From positions 32,180,158 to 32,244,157 of the forward strand of contig OZ026603.1 in NCBI GenBank assembly GCA_964020085.1: a stretch of 64,000 nucleotides of DNA, read 5' to 3'. The notes beneath the pieces are model-generated. The model was not told the origin of the DNA and did not search any database. It saw only the letters and a list, made by a program, of their open reading frames with translations. Positions 25,301 to 36,866 of the stretch are shown piece by piece. Source of the DNA: Micromussa lordhowensis. Lineage: Eukaryota > Cnidaria > Anthozoa > Scleractinia > Lobophylliidae. Position numbers and translations under genes: made by a program. Within the stretch, counting starts at the first letter, position 1; each line of letters starts with the position of its first letter.

Positions 25301-28300
25301 ATGACTCCCTATGATATTTTCTGTGATTAGTGAGTTTTGGTTTCCTTATCCAGTTGTATAAAAATATGCACAATAATTGTGGCATACATAGTTAATACAT
25401 ATTTTGGTCTATATAATTAATTTAATAAACAATGAATGATATATTAATTTTGTTCTAAAAGAATCTGTATTCTAATTGGTCAATTTTTGTATAGTCAATC
25501 TTGACTAATTTATGCATATTAATTAACTAACCATTATCATAAACAGTCTTTTTGTCTCAATGGTTAATTTATATGTGGTAAAATTTCATTCATAATTAAT
25601 ATTTACTGCATGGTAATGGGGTTTTCATTATTGAACTTTATTCTCAAGAATGCAAGTTGTCTTGATTTCTTGTATGTAATTTCTCTCAATGATCCAGACG
25701 GCAATGATTTAACAAGGATATGAGAGAATTGGAGTGTTTTCTTTTTAAGTATTTTCGAAAAAGAAGAGAGGAAAAATCTGAATTAAGCAAAACCAGAAGC
25801 GAACCAAGTGTTGTTTCAGGTAAACATATGGAAACTACTGGAGATGCAAAGGCTGACTGTCATTCACCGATGGATAAGTTTATTGTTACCACAGTAGTAA
25901 TGTTGATTCATTGAATATATCAATTTGTTTGAGGTACCCTTGAGTGGTGAACATTTCGCTGAAGCAGTCTTTCCAGTTACCACAACCCCTGATGTTAGTG
26001 CTAAGCCTTTGACAAATACATGACATTTGCTGTAATAATATGTATAGGCAATCAAATGGTGAAGAGTGAAATTAGGAAATAACTTCATGTACATTTTGTC
26101 AAAATTCTAATAATTGTCTGAGGGAAATTATTGGAATTTTGACAAAACACAAGTAAAATAATTAATTGTTTTTCAATTTCACAAGTATACCATCTGATTA
26201 CCTTTCAATATTATGGGTTGCAAATTATGCTTACAACTGTGGGGTTTTTGACTTATATATTGTATTGAGAAGTTTTTGCCAAACGTTGCCATTCTGATGC
26301 AGTTAAATTGTAATTTCACATGTAAAATTATAAATTAACACTGAAATTTGCATCAAATTTAAGGAAGAATTTGTCATCCATGACGTTATATTATGATTAT
26401 CATTACTGTCTCCCAAAGCTGTTTATTAGTAAAATAAAAAAGACAAATGGCTGACAGTTAATGGATTTTACAAGTTAGTGTTTTGTGTCCTGAAAGCCAA
26501 GAATTACTGAAATACTGCATTCTCTTTGTCTGATCAGTAAAAGTAATATTAGTCATACTTGACAGAACATTGCCACTGAATAATATATAAACTACAATCA
26601 AAGCCCATATGTACATGTACGCCTGCAATACATCTGTTGAACCATTTTCTCTGTCGTGCAGATTCACCTACAAGACAAGTAAGCATTATGTGTTAGCATG
26701 TTTGTACTTGGAAGGGAAGTTTACTATTTTGGCACTCAGAAAATGGGTGTGATAAAAAAGCAAATAGATTCTGAGTATGATCATTCTTTACTTTCATCCA
26801 CAACTGCAGTTCACATATATGAATTATTTCGTACATACATCACATCATTTCATTCCTCACGGGAAGGTATGAACTCAATAAATTGACCTCGCTCCCAATG
26901 TGTGCTCAGTTGGTAGAGCATCGCACCGGTATCGCGGAGGTCACGGGTTCGAATCCCATTGAAGCCCTGATTTTTTTTTTCAGGCTTCTTCTTTCCGATT
27001 GCTTAAATTGGAAAATATACTGCGATGATCATTCTTTACTTTCATCCACAACCGCAGAATTATTTCGTATATACATTACATCATGATTAATTATGTTGAT
27101 GTTACTTATAAACTTATTTCGCTTTGCAGCAAAAGTGGCAATACCTTCAAAAGAAGCCAACAAGCAACCTTCATCAATTTCGTCTAACAAAAAGCCATTG
27201 CAAGGAGTAAAACAAACTCCAAAACAAACTCCATCAAGTCAAAAGCAGGGAACCTCTAAACTACCGAGAAAGGTCTCAGGACAGCCTAGCAATGCTAGTG
27301 ACAGTGTATCAGTAACCAGCAGCACCAAAGAGCAAGATCTACTTGACGATCTGCTTGATTCTGAAGCTGACACTGTATCAACACGCTCCGAGTCTGTAGA
27401 CCACGATGCAGTAGTTTTCTCAAACAGACATTTGCAGCAAGACAATCCATCACTCAATGGTGACATTCCTTTTGATTCAGATGAAACTGATGCCTCTAAA
27501 TCAATGGTAGCTGGTTCTCCATTCGATGTACCTTGCAGGATAATGCCACCAGATATTTTGAATGAAACACCATACCTGAGCCAGCATTCTGTTGGAATTC
27601 AGGTTGAGGACGATAGTGACTTGAAAGCTATCAGAGATTTAAAGGAGAAAGGCCAAAATCTTCATGAGCTAATAAAGCAGAGAACAGAACTTTGCTGGCA
27701 GCTGCAGAATCAAATTGATGATAACAATGTTGATTTTGTAGCAGCCTCTGTCATGATTCTAGCAGTTGTTCATAAGGTAAGAATGCTACTCATTAAGTCT
27801 TGTTTGCCATTACAACTTTTGTTCTTAAAATTATTCAGATTCATGGTTGGAACTTTGCGTCATGGATGTTATTATTATGGCTTGGTATCAGTAAGATCTG
27901 AGAGTGAGAGCATCTGCCTGGGAATTTTGCCTGGACCAAAGTAACTATCCCCAGTAGAGAGGTGTTGTATTAAATTACAATATTTAGAGAGGAAGTCACA
28001 TTAGCCTTAGCTGGGTTTTATGCAGGGCCTCTCTCCTGGTTGCATTGATGAGAAGAAAGGTTTGATTGAAGGTTGTTACTTTATAGTGCTCATCAATTTG
28101 ATTGTTCTCGTTATCATCATCATCATTTTTGTCACTGCATGTATATTGCCAAGAATTTTTGGATGGTAGTCAGAGTTAAAGGCTTCGATCTTACAAACAT
28201 GTTAACATTGGGTCCCGACTGCTTAATATGCAATACCTGCAATAGCAAGATGTTAGCATTCAGAGCACTTTCAACTGGCTCTATTCAGTTCTTCAGGACG

Positions 28301-31300
28301 ATTTCAGATTTACAGAATGGCCGACTTACTTGCCAGTGTTTGCCGCACTGTTGGTTCTTTGTTCTAGGTCAATACACTTGTCAGACTGGATAACTTATCA
28401 TTAGTTTTTGTCACTTTATTAGAATATTACATACTGAGTGTTAACAATTTCCAGCTTGAACCATTCTTGATCTTTTTTAATCTTCAGTTGTTGTTGAGTC
28501 AAAAGTATAGCAACCAACTGCAAAGAAAAATACAATCGACTTTACAGGAGATGAAAGTAATTCAGGAGAAACTTGGTAAGTTAGTAGTTAAACCTCTGCT
28601 GCTGGCTTGCATAATACTGCTAAAGGCACTTATTTCGCCTTTCATGTTCCATCTCGTCAACCTCCATAATTAATTATTTTAAGGGTATACATATTTACCT
28701 TACTCTGTGTCTGGAGCACCATGCCATATTACTCATTGTTCATATTATATACAGTTGAAGAGGAAGCTAACAGTGTTAAATTGCAAGAAGAAATGATGTA
28801 CCAGAGTAGCGAACATGCTGTTGCCATAGAAACCTTGAAGGCTGACTATGAAAATGTCCTGGAACAGACAAGTTCAGAACTAAACAGAAAACACCAAGGA
28901 GAAATAACATTAGGTAGAGTAATTTAATGATTATTAATTATCACTGAAAATTGACTTGGTGCTTGTCTAACTGTAGGTGGTTTGGTGGGTTAATATTAAT
29001 CATGCTCAGAGTCCAGATGGACTAGTCTGAAATTGACTGCGTATGGTCAGGGTAATTCAGTTGTGTTCATGGGCAAGACACTTCCCTCTCAGAGTTTTTT
29101 GGTGTACCCAGGGGTATTGCGGGTATTGACAAAATCATGCCAGTGAGTATCCAGGGATGTATTATGGTGCAACATCCCATTAAGGGGACATAGAGATACT
29201 CTTAGTCATTGTGGCATCTTTGGATGCAGACTACCTACCTACCTACCTCTGTCCTAGCTATCTAGTATGTACCTAGAGCTACAAACCTACCTATAGATCT
29301 GTTTCTCTCCCTTCCTTGCTCTGCCTGCCTGCCTGCTTATCTGTCTTCTTACCTTAAGTTTAAGAAAATATTTTAATCTCTAAGATATCAAATCCTAATT
29401 AAGTTGTATTTCCTATTATATTATTTTAGCCTTTGAGACACACAGATCACAAGTTCATGAAATGCGGCAACAACAGGAAAAAGAGGTACAAGACCTGTAG
29501 CTCAATGTTTGTCTTTGGGTTTGGTTATTCCCTTTTGTATGTTTTACAAGATCCTAGCCAGCAAGACCAAGACAATAATGATGAATTCTAGACTTTTGAT
29601 ATGAGTCTCATTGCCTCAGTCATAACAGCCATGTCTTGTTTGTTTTCACCAGTTGTCCGAGATGAAGAAGGCTCATGACGATCTTATGGCATCTTTGAAA
29701 GAAGAACACAGAGATGAAATTGCTGAGCTAGACAGCAAACATACCAGTGCAATTGATGGTAAGCTGATCACTTCCTTAGATAAGACTTTGTCTATTTCAT
29801 CGAGAGATTTATTCAGGAAAGGCGAACATTCTCGTAAGAGAATGATAGAAACATGTACAAAGTACAGCTTGGTACAAGAGGCTCACGCCAGGCCCCTATC
29901 GGGCAAACCATAACTAGTGTCCAGATCCCTCATCTAATGTAGCGTTCTGCTCTATTCCTCAAGGCTTATTTAACACAGACACTTTCTTTTTTCCTATGCT
30001 GTCCGTATTACAGTGATTGGCCTAATTTTGGCCTAACCTCAAAAGTGAGAATCAGCCCTGGAGGACTTCTATATACATGTAAAAAGGACAGGGGTGTTTG
30101 TTGTACCTTTCAGGGGTTAAAAACTGATCTTGGTTCCTCAAAAGGTCCACAGCAAGAGCTTTTGCAATACCTTTTAGGGTATTGAGCCGAAAAAATATGT
30201 TTTAGATTGGTACAATGTACTACTTGAAAACAATTTCAAGCCCCAGGAAATATGACTTGCTGAGGCCAGAAATGTGTTGGAATAATGAGAAGAATAAGAT
30301 GGAGACATCTCGTCTTCTATTCACATTCAATGGACGTAATCTTTCCAAATAAATAAAAATTAAATCTGAACAGTCAAACTGTATAAAAGCTGTAAAATGT
30401 GGTAGTTTGAAATATATTTTGCTCCTTTAGCCACGTCAGTTGTCCTCCATATCGAAAATCACATTATGTTATTTTTTCAATATGGTGGACGACTGGTGAG
30501 GCTCAAAGAACAAAAAATATTTCAAATTACCACCTTTTACAGCTTTTATACAGTTTATATATATTTATTTTTTTATCTTTGAAAGATTAAGTGCGTCAAA
30601 TGTGAATAATGTTATGTTATTTTTTTAATATGGTATACGACTGATGAGGCTCAAAGAACAAAATATATTTCGAACGACCACCTTTTACAGCTTTATACAG
30701 TTTGTATTTATTTACTTTTTATTTTTGAAAGATGAAGTGTGTTAAATGTGAATAGAGGACATGAATTCTTCATCTTTTTCTTCTTGAAATTTCAAGCCAC
30801 GCCTGCAAAACAGGATCTTGGTTCCTCTAGGGTTTTTTCCCGAAATTTCTGATGAACATCCCCTTCCTTTTTATATGGGATTCCCCCAAGGAATCAGTAT
30901 CAAACTTGACTAGGGTCTCAGAATATTTCAGCCCAAGAAACTTGTTCAGGAACTTAACCATCTCAAAGTGCAAGAAGTGAACACACTGTTTTTGATTTGT
31001 AGAACTTGTTGAAGAACATCAAGTGGAGATTGAAACCATCAAAGCTGACTATGAAGAACAACAGTCAGACTTCAAGGTAGGACTACATGGACTGTTCAGA
31101 GTGTTATTTGGTAATTTGCTTGTTAGTTAATGAAGGCAGAAAAACTTGTTTGTAAATGTGATAACAGGGGCGGATTTAGGGGGTGGGGTGTGTGGCGAGG
31201 ATTGGGTGGCTAGCTACACCCTATTGGAAAAGCAAGACATAAAACAATTGAAAAAGGTTGTGAATATTGTGTTAGAAATAAAGGCAAACTCTCTGGACAT

Positions 31301-32321
31301 GTACGTCATCATAAAATTTTTACTTTGTGGTATTGCTTGTATTCTAGTGAAACGGTTTTCTAATAGTTTCTAATCCTCAAATTGAAACATTTTGGGAACA
31401 TGTCCCATTTATTCTGCTACCCCAAGGTACCAGCCACTCCCCCATGATAATGATGTTTATCACATTTTTCTTTTTCTCTCCTAACTTGTCTTCAGGAAAA
31501 ATATGACAAACTGGTGAATGAGCATGGCTCTTTGAATAAGAAGCTTCTGGCACTTCAGGATGACAATCAAAGGGACATGGAGACCAGAATTCAGGTTACT
31601 ATTTAAGCAATAGAGCACTCTTCCATGTTGACATAGCCTCATCTAAACACGAGGAGGGTTGGGAGAATTTGAGACAGTTGTGCAAACCAGAGACTTGAGT
31701 CTCAAGTTTGCATAACTTTCGAGAATCTCCCAACCCCTGAGTGTTTAGATGAGGCTATGTAAACACAGAAAGTGCTCTATTGCTTTTATAAAATAATTCT
31801 CAAAAATATGCGCAAATCTAAGACGTCACAACCGTGCTTACATACTCTCATCTAAACACACCTACATTGTATCAACCAATTAGAGTGTGTTTAGTAGCTT
31901 GCTTATTTTATAAAATATGGTAGTGTTATTAAAAAATAATCCTTATCACAAGTTTTGAATCAACAGTTAAGAGAACAAGTTCCAGTCAAGAAGTCTGGAG
32001 TTCAGTTGTCATGGTACATGTGATTACATTGTTAATCGTGTCTATAACAAAATTCTCGATCGTGATTGGTTCTCTGCGTGCTTATTTGTCACGTAATTGG
32101 CACGCGATCACGTGGGTGTGGGTGTATTTGTAATCGGACACCTGTAATTGGATATCCACGTGATTTTCACGTCAATTACACACGCTTTATTGGTTTACTT
32201 AGTAAAGCTTTCTACAGTTTTCAAAACTTTGGAAAAGCGCTACGGACGTTTCGCTCAAAAGACATTTGTAATTTCGAAATTTGTTATAGATACAATTAAT
32301 TAGTAATTGGACCTCGTGTCA

Positions 32322-32364
<43 letters not shown>

Positions 32365-34425
32365 AACGCTTCGTGCTCATCTGATTTTGAAATTACTCGC
32401 ACGATAACTCCCTGAATTGTACTCCACTTGGTCCAATTACTATTACTAATCAACTTGCTACACATTGGTGTGGCATTGTTTTGGAGTACTTCAAAAACTC
32501 ATTAATAATTCATAAGCACATGAGCCTATCAGAGACGTCAAATTGATCACGTGCATGAACCTTTATACCTGGTAAAAATGAGAACGACTACCATGATCTT
32601 TATATAAAGATCACACGTAATCTTTATATAAAGATCTCCGTGTGATCTTTATATAAAGATCTCAATCAATTGTTCTCAATGCACGTGTTTTCTCGGGTTT
32701 TCGAAGCCGCAGAAGAATTTGCATGCACGTTTTCTCGGGTTTTTGAAACAATAGAAAAATTCGCAGGTAGGTGTTATCGCGGATTTTTGAAGCTGTTCAA
32801 AACACTCGCAGCACATGTTTTATCGGGTTTAAAAACACTCGGCTAACGCCTCATGTTTTTAAACCCGATAAAACACTGCTGCTCGTGTTTTAAACAGTAC
32901 TTCAAGCATTTATCCTATTTTGTTTTTATTATTGAGTGATATATATTTTTTGTAATTATAATATTATTGTATTTATATTCTTAATTCATTTAAATTTAAA
33001 TTTGTAATTTTTAATTGTATTGAGCTGAAAACCCCACTTAGGGAGCATCAATAAAGTTTGTAGGTATGTATGTAAGATTTTAGGACTCTGCCAGTGCCTC
33101 AAAAAAGTTGTTCCAATAAGTTGTTTCAGCAATTATTATGTATCTCTACAAGTGTAGAAAATAATGTCTTTAATTAAAGTTATATTTGGAGTTGCTGTTG
33201 ATCAACAGGCTGTGGTTTGTTCAACTGTTATCATTATAGGAGGCCATCAAAAAGTATGAGTCATTACCAGCAGAACTTGAGAGCATAAAAGCTGTGCTAG
33301 AGATGAAGAACGAGGAAATTAAACAGCTGAGGAAGGAAAAGATGGAAAAGCATTTAGAGGTGTATATCTGTGTTCTTGTTATAATCAATCATGCATGCTG
33401 TTATTTTTTTGCTCTAATCACACTCCAGATGAACCAAATGGCACAAAAATAATTAGCTTTTAAATTAGAACTGTAGTTGTTCTGACCAATTTATTCAAGT
33501 CTTGGATAATCTCTTGATCAATAGCATGTTATTAAAATTTAAACAAGCGAGTATTAAGGTTAACATCCAACGTTTCAGCGTCATCATGAATAAATTAATG
33601 CGAAGATTTGTTTTGATGGTTTACAGTCTCCAAAAATTAGCATATTTAACAAAGGCCCACAGGTTCTTCAAGTGAATAACTTTGTGGGAATTGAGTCCAT
33701 TTGCATGTTTAGAGAAAAAAGGCAAAAAAATAAGTAAAAGATAAATAAATAAACATGGTCATTTATAGAGTGTGAATAAATATTTTTTTCAAATCTGGTT
33801 ATCTTTAATGTATTTTTTGTGTACTATTATACAGCTGGAGAGGCTTGAAGAGGTCATGACTCAGACAAAGAAATTGCAGCAAGAAAATGAATCATTATCA
33901 TTTGTAGTGGAGTCAAAGTCTAAGTTTGAGAGGTGTGTACAACCTTGGAATATTGCGGTAAAATTTTAGTTAGATTTTGTTTACATTTATTTAGAAAGTT
34001 TTTTTTTAATTATTTCTGATTCCTGGCAAAATATGCTCCGATCACAACATCAGGTCTTTTACCTTTGTGGCAAAAAGGTTGAAAAAATCCACCAGTTAAA
34101 TCAAGTTGATTTATTGATCCCATATATGATTAGAATCCAATTAGTTCTGGGTTCTGCTGCCGACAAAATATTACCATGTAAACTTACCTTTTTTCTACTT
34201 AATTTCAGGCAACTTTCTGTTGAGCGAGACACGTTAAAGAACAGTTTAGAAAGAGAATCTGCAAAGAGCAAGAGACTTTCCTTGGAAAACGAAGAACTAC
34301 AGTGGCGCCTGGTGAACAGTACAAGTCCACCTCGTACTCCAACTGATGAGGGTGGTCCCATGGCAAAGCAACACAGCTATCGCCTCTCAGCTAGCTACCC
34401 TGAAGTTGAAGCTATTGATGAATGA
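18207..34425 (+). CDS. CAP-Gly protein with MTUS1/2-like C-terminal coiled coil
   Basis: Twelve coding exons: 18207-18719, 21780-24207, 27130-27776, 28488-28575, 28755-28913, 29430-29485, 29653-29758, 31003-31076, 31496-31594, 33240-33359, 33835-33932, 34209-34425. Phases agree throughout, giving 4605 nt, 1534 residues. A basic Ser/Arg-rich N-terminus is followed by a single CAP-Gly domain (about 199-263) with the tubulin/EB-tail-binding GKNDG motif at 239-243, then a long Ser/Lys-rich region (about 265-1160) with repeated SxLP motifs, and coiled coil from about 1165. The C-terminal block (SIKAVLEMKNEEI, QLSVERDTLKNSLERES, KRLSLENEELQWRL) closely resembles the C-terminus of vertebrate MTUS1/MTUS2, which lack CAP-Gly. 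Likely a microtubule plus-end protein. The start is the first in-frame ATG after a stop at 18141. Exons 1-2 and 3-12 being one transcript is inferred from matching phases. Confidence 0.88.
19234..19384 (+). mobile_element. Penelope-like terminal repeat fragment with hammerhead-like core
   Basis: It holds TCCGACGAAGGGCTAACG then CTCGAAACGTCAGC, followed by CTTTACGGTGGCCAATTCAC, ATTATCAACTCAGTTGAT and TAATACTCCCCACTGACG. The same blocks recur, partly inverted, at 52372-52630 and in part at 58778-58822. The GACGA-hairpin-GAAAC layout resembles degenerate hammerhead motifs known from Penelope-like elements. It is in intron 1 of the CAP-Gly gene. Confidence 0.5.
19548..19731. mobile_element. Mariner-like MITE
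   Basis: 184 bp with diverged inverted ends TACAGCCAGCTCTCTCGTAA and, on the reverse strand, TACAGTCAACTCTCCGCCAA. The interior repeats GTCCACTTACGAGA-type words. TA-bounded ends fit Tc1/mariner. Confidence 0.65.
20145..20342. repeat. AAAACG-rich MITE-like repeat
   Basis: Several inverted AAAACGCATCAAAAAGTATG/TGATGCATTTTCG words plus GTGTGGACTGATGAAAACG. The vocabulary is shared with 45850-46083, so both look like remnants of one TIR family. Confidence 0.45.
26895..26970 (+). mobile_element. tRNA-derived SINE family B head within a tandem unit
   Basis: Box A TGTGCTCAGTTGG and box B GGGTTCGAATCCC, then a T-run and CAGGCTTCTT. The sequence GATCATTCTTTACTTTCATC occurs on both sides (about 26779 and 27027), so two SINE-B units appear joined in tandem, just upstream of exon 3 of the CAP-Gly gene. 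Confidence 0.7.
29020..29250 (+). mobile_element. SINE family A, old plus-strand copy
   Basis: Diverged GTTCATGGGCAAGACACTTC, GGTGCAACATCCCATTAAGG and GAGATACTCTTAGTC blocks match the SINE-A body, ending in a (CTAC)n tail (29228-29248). The tRNA-like head is barely recognisable. It is the only plus-strand family A copy I see. Confidence 0.5.
30108..30190 (+). repeat. Dispersed repeat shared with 41655-41757
   Basis: AGAGCTTTTGCAATACC followed by TTTTAGGGTATTGAGCC matches AGGAGCTTTTTCAGTACC and TTTTAGGGTATTAAGCC at 41655-41757. Class unknown. Confidence 0.5.
30310..30760. repeat. Fold-back element with three arm copies
   Basis: AACTGTATAAAAGCTGTAAA (about 30378) is inverted at about 30538 (TTTACAGCTTTTATACAGTT), and the second arm recurs in tandem at about 30640-30710 (GAGGCTCAAAGAACAAA twice). 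Outer blocks TATTCACATT and AATGTGAATA are also inverted. It lies in an intron of the CAP-Gly gene. Confidence 0.6.
31605..31917. repeat. Fold-back element, family 2
   Basis: AAGCAATAGAGCACT with CATAGCCTCATCTAAACACG and GGTTGGGAGAAT (from 31605) reappears inverted, ending at 31785. A related tail to 31917 contains CATCTAAACACACCTAC. Opposite-orientation copy at 36690-36866. Confidence 0.7.
32302..32441. repeat. Fold-back repeat
   Basis: AGTAATTGGACC... and ACAATTCAGGGAGTAATCGT are mirrored by ACGATAACTCCCTGAATTGT and GGTCCAATTACT. The arms are about 60 bp around a short centre. Confidence 0.7.
32594..32662. repeat. Three tandem copies of an 18-bp palindrome
   Basis: The self-complementary GATCTTTATATAAAGATC (once with AATC in place of GATC) occurs three times with about 26-30 bp spacing. 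Confidence 0.75.
32798..32890. repeat. Fold-back repeat
   Basis: TGTTTTATCGGGTTTAAAAA is mirrored by TTTTTAAACCCGATAAAACA across a centre of about 25 bp. Diverged direct copies of the same arm precede it at about 32685-32790. Confidence 0.65.
32935..33075 (+). mobile_element. CR1-like LINE 3' end
   Basis: AT-rich 3' UTR-like sequence ending in CAATAAAGTTTGTAGGTATG and a TATG tandem tail. The same ending occurs inverted at 58505-58640. Only the extreme 3' end is present. Confidence 0.55.
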
Positions 34426-35114
34426 GGATACCAAGTGTTTTAAACCTGCATTTAAATGTCCTTTACATAAATTATATCTTCCCTGGTGTACACAACTTAA
34501 TCAATTTGATCGGGAAAGTCTGGACACAAATGGCCAAATGGAATAACATTCTTGATGTTCAAGCGAAAATACTCCACACCCCTAATGTGCCCCTGGTTCT
34601 TGTCTGTGCCCAAAAATGTTAACCAAATAAAAACCAACGAAAGGCATTAAGAAATGACTTAACCTTAACGTCAAATCATCAATATGCATTTTTAGGCATA
34701 ATTTTCGGAATCAATAATCTCTTGTGCCGTGGGAAATGCCTGTTTTCCCAGGCAACTGTTTAAAATTTTATTCAATCTTTCTCTTGCAAATGGGAAGACT
34801 GCTGTAGATCTTTTGGAGATTAGAAGTGATTTTATAAAATGTTATAGTTAGCTTAGATTTACAACAACAAAAAACTAAGAAGGGTTTTTAAGTAATTTTA
34901 CCTTATGAATAACAATATCATTGTAAAATGTTGAAAATTAGCAGGTTTCTTCTAAAGTTTTAATGAGGTACTGAGAAAGAAAGCAATACACAAAAAGTAT
35001 TAAATGAAAGAATTCATGTCATCAGTAAAACAAATGGAAGGAAATTATTAATTAATTACAGGAATGAGTGTGCTAGCCAGCTAAATCCCCCACTATTCTG
35101 TACCCAACCCTTTA

Positions 35115-35330
35115 ATGTAATTATTATACAGAGTGCAATTTCAAAGATCTCCTAGAGAATTATTCTATGTAATTATATACAAAGGAGTGCAATTTCAGAG
35201 ATCTCCTAGACAATTATTCCATATAATTATATACAAAGGAATGCAATTTCAGAGATCTCCTAGACAATTATTCCATATAATTATATACAAAGGAGTGTAA
35301 TTTCAGAGATCTCTCAGACAATTGTTCCAT
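35115..35330 (+). repeat. 54-bp tandem repeat, four copies, in putative 3' UTR
   Basis: GAGTGCAATTTCA starts at 35131, 35185, 35239 and 35293, an exact 54-bp period. Each unit has AGAGATCTCCTAGACAATTA and an ATAATTATATACAAAG spacer. Copies differ by a few substitutions. Confidence 0.85.
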
Positions 35331-36060
35331 CTGTTGCCACTAGTCATTATGCAATATACATGGAGTGTTGCTTTAAGTTAATTAAATTTTATTTTGCGAA
35401 TGCTTTTCTTTATAAAGAAAATTATTTTTGTAATTGGAATTCTCATTTAAGCAGAGTGTTATCACACAATAGTAAACATTTTGGCCAAGAAATGGAAATA
35501 TAAGCAATGTAGGGGAATATAATGGTGTGCTAAAGTACAAGGATAACATTGAATTTACAAGACAAAGAAAAATATATTAATAAATAATTTTTAGGTTGAA
35601 ATAGATCGTGTCTAAATAAAGTTGTGGTCTGAAGAATTATCTGTGCTGATCCTTTCTTGTCTGAAAACTTCAGTTAAATCCCCCCGTGTAATGGTCTGCA
35701 ATCCCTTCTGACTATAGCTAGACCCTCCTGGCTATCCATCCCCTAGATATATATCCATCTGTTCATCTCACTTGTAAGCCCTCTGGTTAAAACCCATCCA
35801 TCCATCATACTCATACACTCCCACTAGGTACAGCCTTACCCATCCATCCCACAAGCAAACCTCCCTGGTTGCAGGTTGCATTGGAAATTAGGAGAATGCA
35901 AGGAAATCCCATACTATAAAAGGTCGTCTACTTTAAACATTGGGGTACTCTACTAGGCTTTTAAAGGGGCAGCCTCCATTGTGTACCAATATTGCCTTTT
36001 AGAAAATAACCCAAAGCAAATACGCACGCCGATTGGTTTAAAACCGGGACGGTTTCTATT

Positions 36061-36168
36061 AAACAATTAGATTATGAGCTCGAGATTTCTATCGCGTGAT
36101 AGTTGACGAGGGCGCAGCCCGAGTCAACTATCGCGCATAGAAATCGAGAGCGAATAATCTAATTGTTT
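36061..36168. repeat. Inverted repeat, about 48-bp arms
   Basis: AAACAATTAGATTATGAGCT, then CGAGATTTCTATCGCG and ATAGTTGAC, are mirrored by GTCAACTATCGCGCATAG, AAATCGAGAGCGAATAATC and TAATTGTTT. The loop is about 12 bp. Confidence 0.75.
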
Positions 36169-36357
36169 TAGTATAAATCTACTAGTCGTTCAAAAATTTA
36201 ATCTAAATCCTCTTCAAAGACACTTCAAAAACACAAAGAAACGGCCCCTAGTGCTCGCTGCTACGCTACTCACTATCTATCACAGAATAGAATGTGGGTA
36301 GCGTAGCCAATCAGAGGACGTTATTCGTGATAGAACGCTAGTAGATTTATACTAAAA
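36166..36357. mobile_element. Short TIR element abutting the previous inverted repeat
   Basis: Perfect 20-bp ends TTTTAGTATAAATCTACTAG and CTAGTAGATTTATACTAAAA enclose about 150 bp. Confidence 0.7.
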
Positions 36358-36517
36358 CTCGATAGAAACACAGAACCAGCATGAGCTGTTGACGTAATGA
36401 TGGCGTGAACAAAGAAAATTTACATTTTGATGATCGAAGTAAACAAGTTTTTTTTCTTTTTCTTTGTTGTAGTATTTTCTAAAAGAAATAGAAAACATGT
36501 TCTCCGTTTTCCTATTG

Positions 36518-36639
36518 AGTTATTGAAACACTCGTGAAAGTTTGGGAGAACTCGAAAAAGCTGTGGAAACACTTGCCTGCAGCTCATGTTCCCACATCAT
36601 TTCTTGTTCTCCCAAACTTCCACTTGTGTTTCTATAACT
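36518..36639. repeat. Fold-back repeat between direct copies of AACTCGATAGAAACAC
   Basis: AGTTATTGAAACAC plus AGTTTGGGAGAAC is mirrored by GTTCTCCCAAACT plus GTGTTTCTATAACT. AACTCGATAGAAACAC occurs directly repeated at about 36356 and 36637. Confidence 0.65.
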
Positions 36640-36689
36640 CGATAGAAACACGGCACACGTTTTCTATTTCTTAATTATAAAATAACTGA

Positions 36690-36866
36690 GCCACTATGCG
36701 CTCTCTCATTGGTTGATAGGTGTGTTTAGATGGGAGTATGTAAACATAGTTGTGACATTTTAGATTTGCACTTATTTTTGGGTTTGGATAACTTTCTCGA
36801 ATTCTCCCAACCCTCCTCGTGTTTAGATGAGGCTATGTAAACATGGAAAAAGTGCTCTATTGCTTA
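36690..36866. repeat. Family 2 fold-back element, partial
   Basis: GTGTGTTTAGATGGGAGTAT and CCCAACCCTCCTCGTGTTTA, then GATGAGGCTATGTAAACATG and GTGCTCTATTGCTT, match 31605-31917 in reverse order. Confidence 0.65.

Noticed and set aside
25753..25819. Possible cassette exon (KRREEKSELSKTRSEPSVVS) of the CAP-Gly gene
   Set aside because: It has a GTAAAC donor with the right exit phase and gene-like composition, but no acceptor gives the required entry phase; using the obvious TTTAAG acceptor causes a stop. Left out of the model.
35115..35330. CRISPR-like spaced repeats
   Set aside because: It is a contiguous 54-bp tandem repeat without variable spacers in a eukaryotic genome.
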